Shown: one piece after another, positions 23,462-34,949 of the stretch
Layout of the letters: every line of letters begins with the position of its first letter
Position numbering within the stretch: position 1 is the first letter of the stretch
Assembly (NCBI RefSeq): GCF_000002595.2
Contig: NC_057020.1
Span: 2,398,567-2,462,566 of the forward strand
Source: Chlamydomonas reinhardtii
Taxonomy: Eukaryota; Chlorophyta; Chlorophyceae; Chlamydomonadales; Chlamydomonadaceae
DNA: 64,000 nt
Reading direction: 5' to 3'
Made by a program: the position numbers and the translations under genes
Notes under the pieces: model-generated
What the model was told of the DNA's origin: nothing
What the model saw: the letters and a program-made list of their open reading frames with translations, nothing else
Database searches by the model: none

Positions 23462-25080
23462 ATGAGGACCCGACAGCGCGCGAAAGCGGAGGCGGAGGCG
23501 TTCACGGAGGTATGCTGGCTACCTGAGGAGCTCCAGTGCCGCCTTATCGACTTCGTGCTGGAAGGCTACAAGACGCCTGTGCTGCGTAATGGTCTCATAG
23601 GTGCGGCTGATGCATCGGGTTAACCTAGCCTGGCGCGAAAAGGCGGGGGAGGGGGCTGTGTATCCCTCGGATTGCCCCTGCTTTCAGGCCGCCGCTCCAC
23701 CTGAACCCGCGCTCACCAAACTCCAGCCCCTGACCCTGGTCCTCGCGTGCACCTCCCTCCCTCCTTCCTCTCCCCTACTGCTCTCCAACAGCCAACCCCG
23801 CGCGCGACCTGGTGTCCCTCATGCTGGTGTGCCGCACCTGGCGCGACCGCGTGGGCGGCCACCCGCACACCGCCGCGCGCGAGGCCTCGGCCGTGATGCT
23901 CAAGGTGGCATGGCTCACAGACGCGGCGCTGCTGACGGGGCTGTCGCCGTGCGGGCAGTCCAAGCTCACGCGGCTCAACCGCATCCCGCGCAGCGTGCGG
24001 CTGCTGCTGCACTGCGGCTGCACTGGGCGCTCAGGAAGCGGTGGAGCAGGAGCTGGGGGATGGCAAGGAGTAGGGGAGGAAGGGGGCAGCGGTGCAGTTG
24101 GGCGAGCTGGAGGAGCGTATGGCGGTGCTGCGGGCGCTGGTGGCGGTGGAGGCGGAGGCAGGGAGGTCTTGTTGGGCCCACGTGCGGAACCTGCAGCGCC
24201 GGGCCGCACCAGCACCGCTCGCCCTACAGCAGCCAGTGGCGGCGGCGGCGGCGATGGCAGCGGCGGCGATGGCGGCGGCACAGCGCACCTGGCTGTCTGT
24301 GCCTGCACTTGTGCCGGGCAGGGCAGCACGCGGTGGGTGGAGGCGCGTGTTCTGTCGCGGCAGAAGCAGCGCTCTGTGTTTGAGCGCTCGAGCTTTCCCG
24401 AGCGCGTGCCGATTCTGGCGCTGGCGGCGGCTGACGTGGCGCCTGGGGAGCTGCGCGGCACGGTTATGGAGGTGATGGCCTCCCTGGACGGCAACTTCCT
24501 GTGCCCCTTCGTGGTCCGTCTCACCTTCCCCGGCAGCAGCAGCGGCAGTAGCGGCAGTAGCGATGCTGGTGGCAGCAGCGGTGGTGGGGGCAGTAGCGGT
24601 GCCGGTGGCAGTGGCGGTGCTGGTGGCGGCAGTGGCAATGGCGCCGGCAGGGATGCACAGGCTGGCGGCAGCGGGGGCGCGGCTGGGAGCGCCGGCATTC
24701 AGCCAAGCGCCGCAGACAACGCGGCTATAGAGCTATCCGGGTATGATAATAGCGCGGTTGAGCAGCAGGGGCCTAGTCAGGCTACTGCAACCGCCGCGGC
24801 CGTCCTCGGGAGTGCCGAGAGCAGCACACAGGAAGAGGCGCGTACAGTGCCGCCTCAGGGCGCACCTTGCGATGGGCGCACGCCAGGTAGCGCAGGTGCT
24901 GGCGGGGCGGACGGCGGCAGTGCAGGGAATCGGCACGCAAGGGCGCCGGCAACCCTGGTACCGCTATGCCGGCAGGATGTGGAGGCGCTGGCATGTGGGT
25001 CCGTTGCTGTTGGCGAGGACGGCCCGCATCTATACCTGGTGCCAACGGCTGCAGCGTTGAAGCGCACTTGGGGGTCGTAG
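23462..25080 (+). CDS. F-box-like protein
   Basis: Probable SCF-type substrate adaptor; target unknown. Exon 1, 23462-23600, carries LPEELQCRLIDFVLEG and joins 23792 to give ANPARDLVSLMLVCRTWRDRV, together an F-box (helix 1 in exon 1, CRTWRDRV in exon 2). Two models fit after that. In model A exon 2 runs straight to 25080 through a Gly-rich stretch. In model B there are two more phase-0 introns with GTGCGG donors: exons 23792-23994, 24098-24181 (LGELEERMAVLRALVAVEAE) and 24322-25080. Model B replaces low-complexity glycine runs with ordinary-looking helix and seems better. The C-terminal half has SSFPERVPILALAAADVAPG, then a Ser/Gly/Ala linker, ending PHLYLVPTAAALKRTWGS. GTG at 23429 was rejected as a start. 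Confidence 0.7.
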
Positions 25081-25520
25081 TGCCGCGGCAAGTCTGTGTG
25101 TGTGTGGGGGGGGGAGAATGTACTGCGCCGGCAGTGCAAGAATGTCGACGCAGACCATACGCTTGTTTACATGCTTGGACAGGATTGGTGAGATGATGAA
25201 AGGATTTGCCAGCTTGTGACATGCGTAACGCAGGTTGTGGAGGGCTTTTGGGGTAGGGTCGGGAGCGCGGAAGGGGCAGGCAGGGGTGGAGCACGGGGTG
25301 GAGCGCCACGTCGGGCGCCGACAGGCTTCGATGTGACGACTTGCGTTCGGCTATTAATATGCAAATATCACAAACATGCAGTAAATACAATCGCAATGAT
25401 GCAGACTTCAAAAGACGAAGGTAGAAGACCTTTCCGACGAGTCAAAACTTTGACGGACAGCTGCAGCTTCGGCAGAAAACAGAAGAACATGTTATAACAT
25501 CTAGTTTGACAAAAATACTA
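25081..25520. other. Intergenic, F-box-like to BTB gene
   Basis: 440 bp with a GT/G run near 25095-25115 and an AT-richer stretch (25350-25520) just before the BTB gene that probably holds its promoter. No gene seen. Confidence 0.45.
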
Positions 25521-28500
25521 ATGATGGCTCGCGCCATGCCCAAAGCCGGCCAGGTCGCACTCGCAGTCGTCAAGGTCGTGGACCCTGGACGACCGGGCGC
25601 AGCTCGCGAGTTCACTGTTGGCATTCAGGAGCTGGTGTCGGGCATGCGGTAAGGCCAACTCTCGTCTTAGGTGTGACAGCGACACACCCCGCGCAAGTTT
25701 GGCTTGAACTCGAACCCCACGCCGCTCCGACGCCCTCGCCGCGCCGCCTCTCAACCCCACCTTGACCACCTCAATGTCCTTACCCAGCAACGACCCCCCC
25801 CCTTGATTTTCCACCTCCTCGCGCCGCGCTGCTGCTCCGGCGCGCCCCAGGTACTTCTCTGACCTCGTGGCGCAGAAGGCCTCAAGCAGTGAGGGGCCTC
25901 TGGAGATATCGGTGCACTGCGACGTGGAGGTGTTTGGCTGGCTGGTGCGCTACGTCACGGGCGCCGTATCACAGGAGCAACTGGACGTGGAACGGGTGCT
26001 GCCGCTGCTCATCGCCGGCAACTTCCTGCAGGCAAGAGGAGGGACGGAGGAGGCGGTGGTGGCAGGCACCGGTGGTGGTGATGGTGGTGGTGACTACGCC
26101 GCAGCTAGGGAGTGGGATTGAGGCGGGCGGCAGCGTGGAGGGATGGGAGCTGGCCTGCGCTTTTTGACGTGCCGGCGTAAACTGGGACCGGCTTGCGTGG
26201 GTGGCCGTGGCACCATGCTTGTCCACCCCGAGACGGCGCCTTCCACCCGCCTGACCTGGCGTGCCCCTCTCCAACTGGCTGCTGCTCCCCGACCCAGATG
26301 GACCGGCTGGTGACCGACTGCCTGACCTTCATGGCCCAGCATCTGTCAGAGGTGGTGCAGCAGCAGCAGCAGCAGCAGCAGGCGCAGGCCGGAGGCACAG
26401 GCGACACTGGCGCGTCAGCGCCAGCGTCAGCAGCACCACGTGCTGGCGCCAGTGGGGGCGGCGACCTCACAGCACTGCCTCTGGAACTGCTGTCACGGCT
26501 GGCCAAGGTGCGGTCTGGAATGTGCACTGTGCCTGAGCCCGGACACAGCGTTTGCTGTTGCTGTGCAAGTTCATCACTGGTAGTACTCCGGCGCGGCGCA
26601 TGTCTTTCCTGCTTGACCACCTCCGCATAAACCAACTTGGAAACCCTCCACATGCAGCTGGTGCCGGAGCACGTGCTCGAGGACATGGTGCGGCAGCCGG
26701 CAGCAGGCAGAGCAGCAGGCGCAGCGGCAAGCGGAGCAGCAGCGGATGATGAAGGTGGCCCCAGGTGCGTAACATTGTAACCTCCCCGAGCCCCAATGTC
26801 TCCTCCACGGCTTCGCTGACGTGCACCGGTGCCCTGCCGCCCGTGTGCGCGCACACTGCATGCGGGCGCACCCCAGGGGCTCGGCGCTTGCTCTGGTGAA
26901 CAAGCTGTACAAATACAAACTGGAGGGCTCCCTGCGCGAGCTGCGGACCACCCTGGCGCGATGCTCCGTGTGCCAGGTGCGAGCGAACCGCGTGCGCAGC
27001 ACGGCCGACACAGCACGTGTGGCCCTGTACTGATGAGGAGCATGATGACACATGGCTGCAGTAAGGCTGAGGCCGTTTCCCGCTGCGCTCCACCCACCCT
27101 GCTGCAGGGTCTGTTCAGCTTGGCGGACCGTGGCAAGCTGGAGTGCGCGGGATCACCCCACCACTCCCATGCCCATGCTCCGGCCTCCCGCGGCGCCAGC
27201 GCGGGCCGCATCCACTCAGCGCGCGGCGCCAGGAGCGGCGTCGGCGCCGGCGGCGGGCGGACTGGTGGCGATGGCAGGGCCGCGCCAGCGGTGCACATCC
27301 CGGATGCCTCCTGGCGCTTGCAGGTGCGTAGCGCCGCTATATGAGAGCCCGTTGAGGCCCAGCTTCACCCCCGCATTCCACACCCTACCCAGGTGCTTGT
27401 GCCCAGGCCTGATGCATCCCCAACTGTTACCCCATTTTCACAGCGCCCTTCACCCTGCGCCCTCCCAACCACAGGACTACCTGAGCGCGCTGCGTGCTGC
27501 CCACGCGCCCTGGCGCGACATCTACTGGCACGTGTGGGGCCTGGTGCACGTGCTGTACTGCCATGCCTGCCACCAGCACACGCCCGCCGCCGGCCTGCGC
27601 CGCTGCACCTATCACCCGCAGGCGCCCGTCTTCAGCGCCGCCGCGCCACCGCCGCCGCGGCCTGGCTCCGCCTACGCGCCCGCTGCAGCCGCAGCCCCCG
27701 CCACGGCCTTCGGCTTCTACCCCTGCTGCGGCGCGTCCGCCAGCCGTACTGCTGACCCCCGCCTGGCTGCTGCCAGCGGCTGCTGCGCACGCGAGCACCG
27801 GCTGCTGCCCAGCGGCTTGGGACCGGGCGCACCCCTGCCGCCTGGGCTCAGCCCGGCACTGCTTGACACGCTGCGGCGCTTCCCGGACCTGTTCTCGGAC
27901 GCAGCGGACGCGCCCCTGCCCAAGATGGGGGCGGCGGCAGGGCCCGGCCGGCCCTTTACGCCGCGTGCCGCCAACGGGGACGGCTCCGCCGCTGCGGGCA
28001 GTGACCTGGGTACGGAGGGCGCTGGCACTGTGGCCGGGCCTGGCGAGCATGCGCGGGAAGGGCAAGACACCGGCGAGGGCCGGGCTATCCCGCCCTCCAT
28101 TCGGGCGGTACTGGATGCCGCCGCCGCCTCGGCAGCAGCGGCCGCGACGGCACGGCGGCGTGAGGTGGCGGCGGGGACCAACGCGGCACAGGGGTTGGGC
28201 CCGGCAGCGGCCGCGGCGGCCGCAGCGCTCGGGTACCATGTTGAGCCGGGGTCTGTACCGGGCGGGGGTGTGGGCTCCGTCGGCAAGGGGCCCAGGGCTG
28301 CAGTGGCACCAGCAGGAGCTGTCCCTGGATCACCCCTGTCTCTCACCGGCGATCCGCAGCTTGACGCTCGCCTGGTGGCTGCGGCGGTGGCGCGGCGCCT
28401 GACCAACAGCAGCGGCGGCGGCCGGGGTGCTGCCGGCCCCGCGCTGACTGCCGCAGCCAGTGACGCGACGTCCAAGGAGGTGGGAAAGGTCCACAGGCAC

Positions 28501-31291
28501 GCGGATGGTCCGGATGCCAGCCACGCACGGAGCTTCACGAGCGTCGCCGTCCTCCAACAGGAGGCGGAGGGGGAACAGGAGGCCGGCGCCGCGACGTACG
28601 GCGCCGCAGCAGGCGCTCAGCAGCCTCCTCCCCATGCGCAGGTCTCCGGGTCCGCCATGCGTGCGGTGCGCGCCTCGTCGGCTCGCTACGGCACCGGCGG
28701 CGATGGGCCGGGCAACGGCAGCGACCTGGAGGGCGGGCGGCGCGGCCGGCCGCTGACTGCGAGTGGCCAGGTGCCTGCTGCCTACCTGTCCAGCCCCTAC
28801 CTGCCGCGCCCCGGCACTGCCAAGAAGCCAGGCCGCAGCAGCAGTCTGGATGCGGCCCTAGCCAAGGAGCTACAGAAGCTGGCAGTGAGGCTGCAGGACC
28901 GGGGCCCCGGTGCAAGCCAGGCAGCCGCCTCACAGCAGCAGCGACAGCCGCAGCGGGCGCTTGGCGGCGCGGCGTCGGGCGGGGCAGCGGCAACACGTGA
29001 CGCAGGCCTGCCGCCACGCCCTGGCTCGCGCGCGGCCATCCAGTTGCAAGCAGCAGCCAAGGCGGGACATGCGGGCGCGTCTGGTGCCAGCGGCGGCGGC
29101 TGTGAGAGCGACGAAGAGGTGTACACAGACGATGATGACTACGAGCCGGCAGATGAGGTGGACGAGGGGGCGGGTAGCGAGGGCGCGGGGGAGGGCGGGG
29201 GGCGCGAACCTCCTTCACCTGACAGCGGCAATCCGCTGCAGCGCAGTGTGCAGGCGGCGCTGGCTCGGGCCCAGCAGCGGCGGCGCGAGGAGGCGCAGGC
29301 GGAGCTGCAGGCGCAGGAGCCATACCAGCCTCCCCACGGTGTTCAGGCACACCAGCACCACACGCACCGCCAGCACCTGCAAGCGCAGCAGGCCCCCAGC
29401 AGGTCGCCGCCTGCAGCTGTGGCCTCGCCGCCACCGTCTCGACATACGCCCACTACATCGTCGCCAGTCAGCCCCACGCCGCTGGTGCGCCCTGAGCGGG
29501 GAGGCCCGGGCTCTGCCGTGGACGCACAGGCAGGGCGAAGCCCCGCCATGCAAGCGAGAAGCCCCGGACCCGGGCGCCGGCCCGATGCCGCCGCCGTGGA
29601 CGCGGCTACCACCACTGCCGAAGTATATGGTGTTGGTGCTGGGAGCTTGGGGGCGGCGGCGCGACCTGGCCCGCCGCTCCTGCACAGCGCGCCGGCCGCC
29701 GCTGCACTCGAGACGCCCGCGGAGGCGGAGCGGCGGCAGCTGATTGAGGCGTACAAGACGCAGGCGGTGCTGTCGCCGCGCCCCGCGCACTACCAGATGA
29801 TCTCCATTGCGGAGCTCCCCAGCGGCGCCGGCGACCTGGCCCATGGCGCTGGGGCGGGCGGCGCCACAGCCGCCCGGCTGCTGGCCCACCGCACATCGGG
29901 GCTCGGTGCCGCCCTGGCCGCCGCCGCATCAGCGCCAGCTGTAGCCGCGGCGTCCGTGGATGTGGTGGGGCGGCCCGGCAGCTTGGCTGCGGCAAGCGGC
30001 GCTCCCTCGGGGCCGGGGTTACGGGCGGGAGCGGCGGCGCAATCGCAGCTGCTGGCCCGGAGTTGGGGCCCCGAGGCGGCGATGGCTGTGGAACCAGGAG
30101 TGGCGGCCGTGGCTTCTTCTCGGGCTGGCTTCTTTTCTCTGCCCTACCCAGACTATGACAGCGACTCCGAAGCCGCAACGGGCCGCGAAAGCAGCGGGGG
30201 CGGCGCGGGGCCCGTCGGCGTGGGCGCCAGTAGTGCGGCCCGGGGCAGGCCCAATGATGTGGCCAGCACGCCTGTAGGGCTCCAAGGAGCAGCGGCGGTC
30301 GGTTGTGGGCCTTTGGCAGCAGGCGCTGCGGCGGGCACTGGGGGGCCTGTGTCGTCGAGTTCTGTGTCAGCCGCGTCAGGCGTCAAGGGCCGGAAGCTGC
30401 GGATGGAGCTCCTATATGAGGACGATGTGAGTGCAGCCGCTGCCTTGGGATTCTTGCCTGCCTGTAGCGGTGTAGCTCCATGCCGAGTTCACCCCCACGT
30501 CTGTTGCTCTTGATACCAGTATTCATGAAAGTACGCCGCCCCGTCCCGGTTGACTCCTGCTGTATTTTGGGTTGATAACAGCAGCCTCCTCCCCCGCCAA
30601 CACGCAGAACTACCGCATGGACCTGCTGCTCAAGCACCTGCTGGCGTGCCGGCCCTCCACCCGCACCGCCACCGCTGCCAACAGCGGCGCGGGAGCAAAA
30701 CCCGGGCGCTCAGGCGCAGGCGGAGGCGGCGCCGTGGGCCCGCAGCGAAGTATGTCTCGTGGCCACGGATTTGGCGCGGCGGGACGGCCGCTCTCCGCAG
30801 CGCCCCTTGCGTCCTCGGCGCCGGGAGCCCAGAGACACAGGGCTCGCAGCGTGTCTCACGTCATGCGGTTGGCGAACCTCTACCAGCCAGCAGCATCGGG
30901 CGGCGCTGGCGGCTGGCGAGGCACCGATGCTGCTGCTGCGGCGGCGGCTCGAGCAGGGGGCGACGGAGCAGTGGCGGCATCAGGCGATGTCAGGCGGCCG
31001 GTCAGCGCCGCCATGCGCTCTTTCTCAAATGTCAGCACGAATGCGGCGGCTGCAGCAGCAATGGGCGTGGAGCCGGGCGTGCTCGGGGGCGGCGGTCGGC
31101 GCCATGAGGCAGGCATGGGGTATGGCGGAGGTGGCAGTGGCGGGCTGCGTCCCGAGGCGGGGCACTTCGGGAGTATGACGTGGCACCTAGACTCGGGTGC
31201 GGCAGGCGGGCCCGCGCCCCGTGTGCCGCTGCCCCGTACATCCAGCGCCGCAGAGCGGCGGCCGGTGTCAGCGCCGCGACCCAGGCGGTGA
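25521..31291 (+). CDS. BTB-domain protein similar to animal SANBR (KIAA1841)
   Basis: Animal SANBR is a BTB protein that represses class-switch recombination; the algal role must differ and is unknown. Exons in phase: 25521-25648, 25851-26031, 26298-26507, 26658-26764, 26877-26976, 27108-27323, 27475-30426, 30608-31291; about 1525 residues, twice the animal length. Matches in order, from memory of the family: MRYFSDLVAQ; LEISVHCDVEVFGWLVRYV; AGNFLQ|MDRLVTDCLTF; LVNKLYKYKL with CSVC; VHIPDASWRLQDYLSALRAA then WRDIYWHVWGLVHVLYCHAC; CTYH; FGFYPCCG; CCAREH. The Cys/His pairs suggest a zinc-binding module. A long Ala/Gly/Pro-rich disordered region follows, and a conserved-looking C-terminal NYRMDLLLKHLLACR. 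No SANT domain is seen upstream of BTB. Intron 2 is GC-AG (CAG|GCAAGA). Confidence 0.82.
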
Positions 31292-31429
31292 CGGGACGTG
31301 TGCGCAGGAGCTGCCGTTGTGCCGCGGATGGGCTCAAGACGAGCTAGGTGTCCCGGCAAGCTCGGCTGTAGCTAATGTGCCCTGCGTCATGGTCATTATT
31401 CCCCGCTGCGGTTCGCTAAGGGACGTCCG

Positions 31430-31434
31430 TGTAA
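31430..31434 (+). promoter_or_regulatory. TGTAA poly(A) signal, BTB gene
   Basis: Lies 139 nt after the TGA at 31289-31291. Confidence 0.55.
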
Positions 31435-32190
31435 ATGCATGGGACCCGTTCTCCGCCGTCCATCCTCATGGGATAAGTGGGCTGCGCCCAGGGGATGTAG
31501 GAAGCTCAGCATTGTACCCCCATGATAGAAATTGTAGAGCTTTCGGAGAGCATTACGCATGTACTTTTAGGTTTATCAGGAGGGGTGCCTGGTGAAGAAG
31601 TTCTTGGCCGCCAATGTTTGGGTTCGGTCGTCGTCCCTGGGGTCCGCCGGGTTACGGGAGCCCATCCTGGCAGATTTCGCTTAGCGCCCCACAAGCAGAA
31701 CTAGGAGCCAAGCGCAGCAACACGAGGCTCAAATATGCACGTAATGCCGTAACAAGCACAAACAAAGCGTGGGAGGGTGAAATTGCACGTCCTGGCGTGG
31801 ACATGTCGGCACATGTCCCCACACTCGACACAAGCGCACTGACAAGGCGGGACCCTCGAGCGCTGATGCGCATGTATTCATGGCTAACAAGCCTGTCGAT
31901 GCACGTTGACCATCCATCACATCGCTGAGAGTTGAAAGCTGGGTGGGCTGGGTCGAGGGGATCGTCAAATACGGTACAGAAGACCCTCAAACCTGGACCG
32001 CCGATGGTACCGCGTGATAGCGCTCGTCAATAGGAGTCGATTAGCACCGCTATGGTATTAAATGCAGGGTTTGTAACCCCTCAACAAAGGCGGGCTGGTT
32101 TTGTGACTTTTGTCCGTGCGGGGTTCGGTCGTTCCCTCGAGGGCCCACTGCTGTCCCGTCTGAGGCCGCGGGTTTCGAATTCACTTCATC

Positions 32191-32486
32191 TATAGCCGGG
32201 CCGCCGGGGTCGGTTCGTACAGGCACCGCCTGCCATGTGTCCAGCCGCGTCTCCTGTCAAGCACAAGCACAGCAGGCAACACACGAAACAGCCATGAACC
32301 GTGCCACGCTGTGCTCGCCAGTCGCCAGCACAGATCGCAAACCAGGGACCGGCTTACCGGCAGGTCCCAACCTACGCGCCGGCGCCGCGTCTCGGCGGCG
32401 CCCCGCTCTCCTCTTGACCTTCTCCACGTGGCCATGCCTGCCCCCTCAGCCACGCACATGCACGCCGCCACTGCTGGCCCAGGCCC
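32191..32486 (-). pseudogene. Inverted relic of an LRR-gene 3' end
   Basis: The reverse complement matches 20086-20356 (last exon and 3' UTR start of LRR copy 2) through many exact blocks with small indels. In the frame used by copy 2 a stop interrupts early, so it is non-coding now. No LRR exon is recognisable upstream on this strand. Confidence 0.75.
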
Positions 32487-34949
32487 CGCGCCGCCGCCGC
32501 AGTCACCAGGCCCTGCACCGCCGCTGCCTGCGCCGGGCCCTGTGCCACCGCTGCAGCCGCCAGGAATGATTGAATCGCTGCGCTGGGAAACAGAAACTCG
32601 TGTCCCCTTCTGGCTCCTTCAAATCTTCAACGCCATTGTTCCCCTGTACGGTTGAGTGTGTGACCAAGCTTCGTTGTTACAGTGTGGTGCGCTCAGCGCC
32701 CCACTTTTGCCACCTGCTTGTGCGTTTCAGCGTGTCGTCCTGCGCGGTGCAACCAGCCACCCCTGCATCGCTGCGAATCATCTCCGCAGCCGTGCACCCG
32801 CCTCGGGGCAGCGCGCACACACACGCCGCGACTGCGTCTATTTAAGTGTGCATCGCCATGGGATGGAGGGACCAATCCCCTCTTCCCTGCTAGACTACTA
32901 TGCAAAGCCTCACATCCGCGCCGCGGCACCGTTTCTACCACCATGCAACATCCAGCACGGCATACTCCGAGTGCCTTGCAACCACGCCATGGAGGGGTGC
33001 CCTTCACCGCGCCAGCAATCAGTGCAGGCAGGGCGAGCCCGCCGCAGACGCCAGCACCGCCCACGGCTCACCCAGATCTAGAGTTGAATCAATCGCGGAA
33101 TCAAAAGCGGCGCATAATTTGCTCTATACTCCCTGCACGCCAAAGTGGCATCCAGGACAATCTGATCAACGCCCCGGCATACCAATAAGAATAGAATTGG
33201 GTCTGAGAAATCTGCAATGACTGTTTTGCCTGGCAGGGCAAACACCGCCCAACAACCCATCAGATTGCCGGCACTATTCACTCGCTCGTCCTGTGCCACA
33301 CAACAGCCGTGGTGTCAGAAAGATGCAGCGGTAGCTGCGGAAGCGACAAGCGCCTCCATAGCCCCTTCCTGCGGTCCCGCAGCCACCACTTCACTACTGT
33401 GTGAGCACTTCGAGCCCTGCCACTTGTCGCACCTCCTCTCGACCATCTGGCGCCACAATACGCCTTGGCCATGCGCCTCGAGCTCTTTGACTTTCGCTTC
33501 TCTACCTCCACACCAGGTCCGACATGTCGCACCGCACAAGCCATGTGCGTTCATCATGCTGCCTGCCGCTCCTTGGCACCATCGCAACCTCGCCCCGAGC
33601 CCTGCCCCGCCGCTGCTGCCACCCGTCACGCGTGTGTATCCACCCCCTGACAGCGACAGCAGCGGCCTCCTCAATCACTTCTTTGTCAGATAGATACACC
33701 ACCCAATCGTTAGCCCCACATTGCTTGACGCCGGCGCCGCTGACTGCAGTGCACAAGGCGCGCATGCAGCAGGGCTCGTACCGGCGTCCACTACACTACG
33801 TCCCCTACAAACCTGCAGCAACTCCTGCCAACCCACATCGCTACCATACAGAGCCGCGAGAGGGCGGCGGCCCCACAGTCGCCTGCCGCGGCAAGCATCC
33901 ATCTCAGCAGCAAGCCACACACAAGCCAGAACACGCACGCTTCGGCGCAGCGCCAGGCGCGGGCCTTCGCAGCATTCACAGCCCACTATCCTACCAGCGA
34001 ATAAGGGATGCGCACCACCAGCCGCGAGCAAGCGTCGAGCGGCTGTTGGTGCATCCCTTGCCTATACTACTCTGTTAGCAAAAACCCTCCCATTACTCCT
34101 TTCACTGCCGGCCAACGGGCGCCGACAGAACGTTGTGCTACGCCCCTTTAAGCTTGAGAACCCACTACACCCTCGAGTCCGCCGGCGACCCCAAATCATG
34201 AATCAACCATCACCGGCCGGATCTTCGCTTACCCCGTCTATCCTGTCAAATGGCAAGGACCCTAGCAGGGCCCCCAGCGTCTCTAGCGAATGGGATACCC
34301 AAGCAAAGCAAAATAATCCTCTTGGCAGCGAACCCGCACGACGGTGAAAGCGACACGTCGTGCGGCAGCGCCATCCTGCTTCCCGCATGTTGCACGAATC
34401 AGGTCGTACGTACGTACGTGACAGCTACCCCTGCACCGGAGCTGTCCGGCAGCCGCGCACTGCTTCCGCGCGGCCGTGAAGGGGCGCAAAAGGCTGGTGA
34501 TATGTGAGTACGTTGGTGTGTCAGCGTGTGTCGGTGTCGGTACCACCCACGTCGCGGCTACAACTCCTCCCCACAATGCGGTCAGTCTGCGGCAGACGGC
34601 GCCGCCACAGAGCCCCCAGGGTGCGGCGCCTGGCTGCCTACCAAAGGACAGCCGCATGCGGCAACCGCGCGGCGGCTGTCGATTTGAAAACCCCCGTCAC
34701 AAAGACAATGCTCCACCCCGCCCCGTTCTGTACAGTTGCGCGAAGTGGACTCACGGAACGCCCACCTCGCACGCGCCGCCTGCACCATCTGGTTCTCCCT
34801 CTCCTTTTCCATATTCCACATCTGCCCCCCACCGGCGCCATCTCACAGCGCCTCCCAAGCGCCCCATCGCCCTGGCCCCTGCGCTTGCCCTGCACGCCTC
34901 GGCTCGGAACGCCTCGCCCCGCCCCACCCCGCCCCGCCCGCCACCAGCT

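Larger units (their letters stand above)
31292..34949. other. Gene-poor 3.66-kb region
   Basis: No frame here shows sustained volvocine codon use, domain motifs or phased exon chains. It begins with the BTB 3' UTR and contains the LRR-gene relic at 32191-32486. A short CGTA run lies at 34405-34419. The stretch 32650-34200 is relatively AC-rich with many small open frames that I cannot assign. A non-coding RNA cannot be excluded. Confidence 0.5.
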
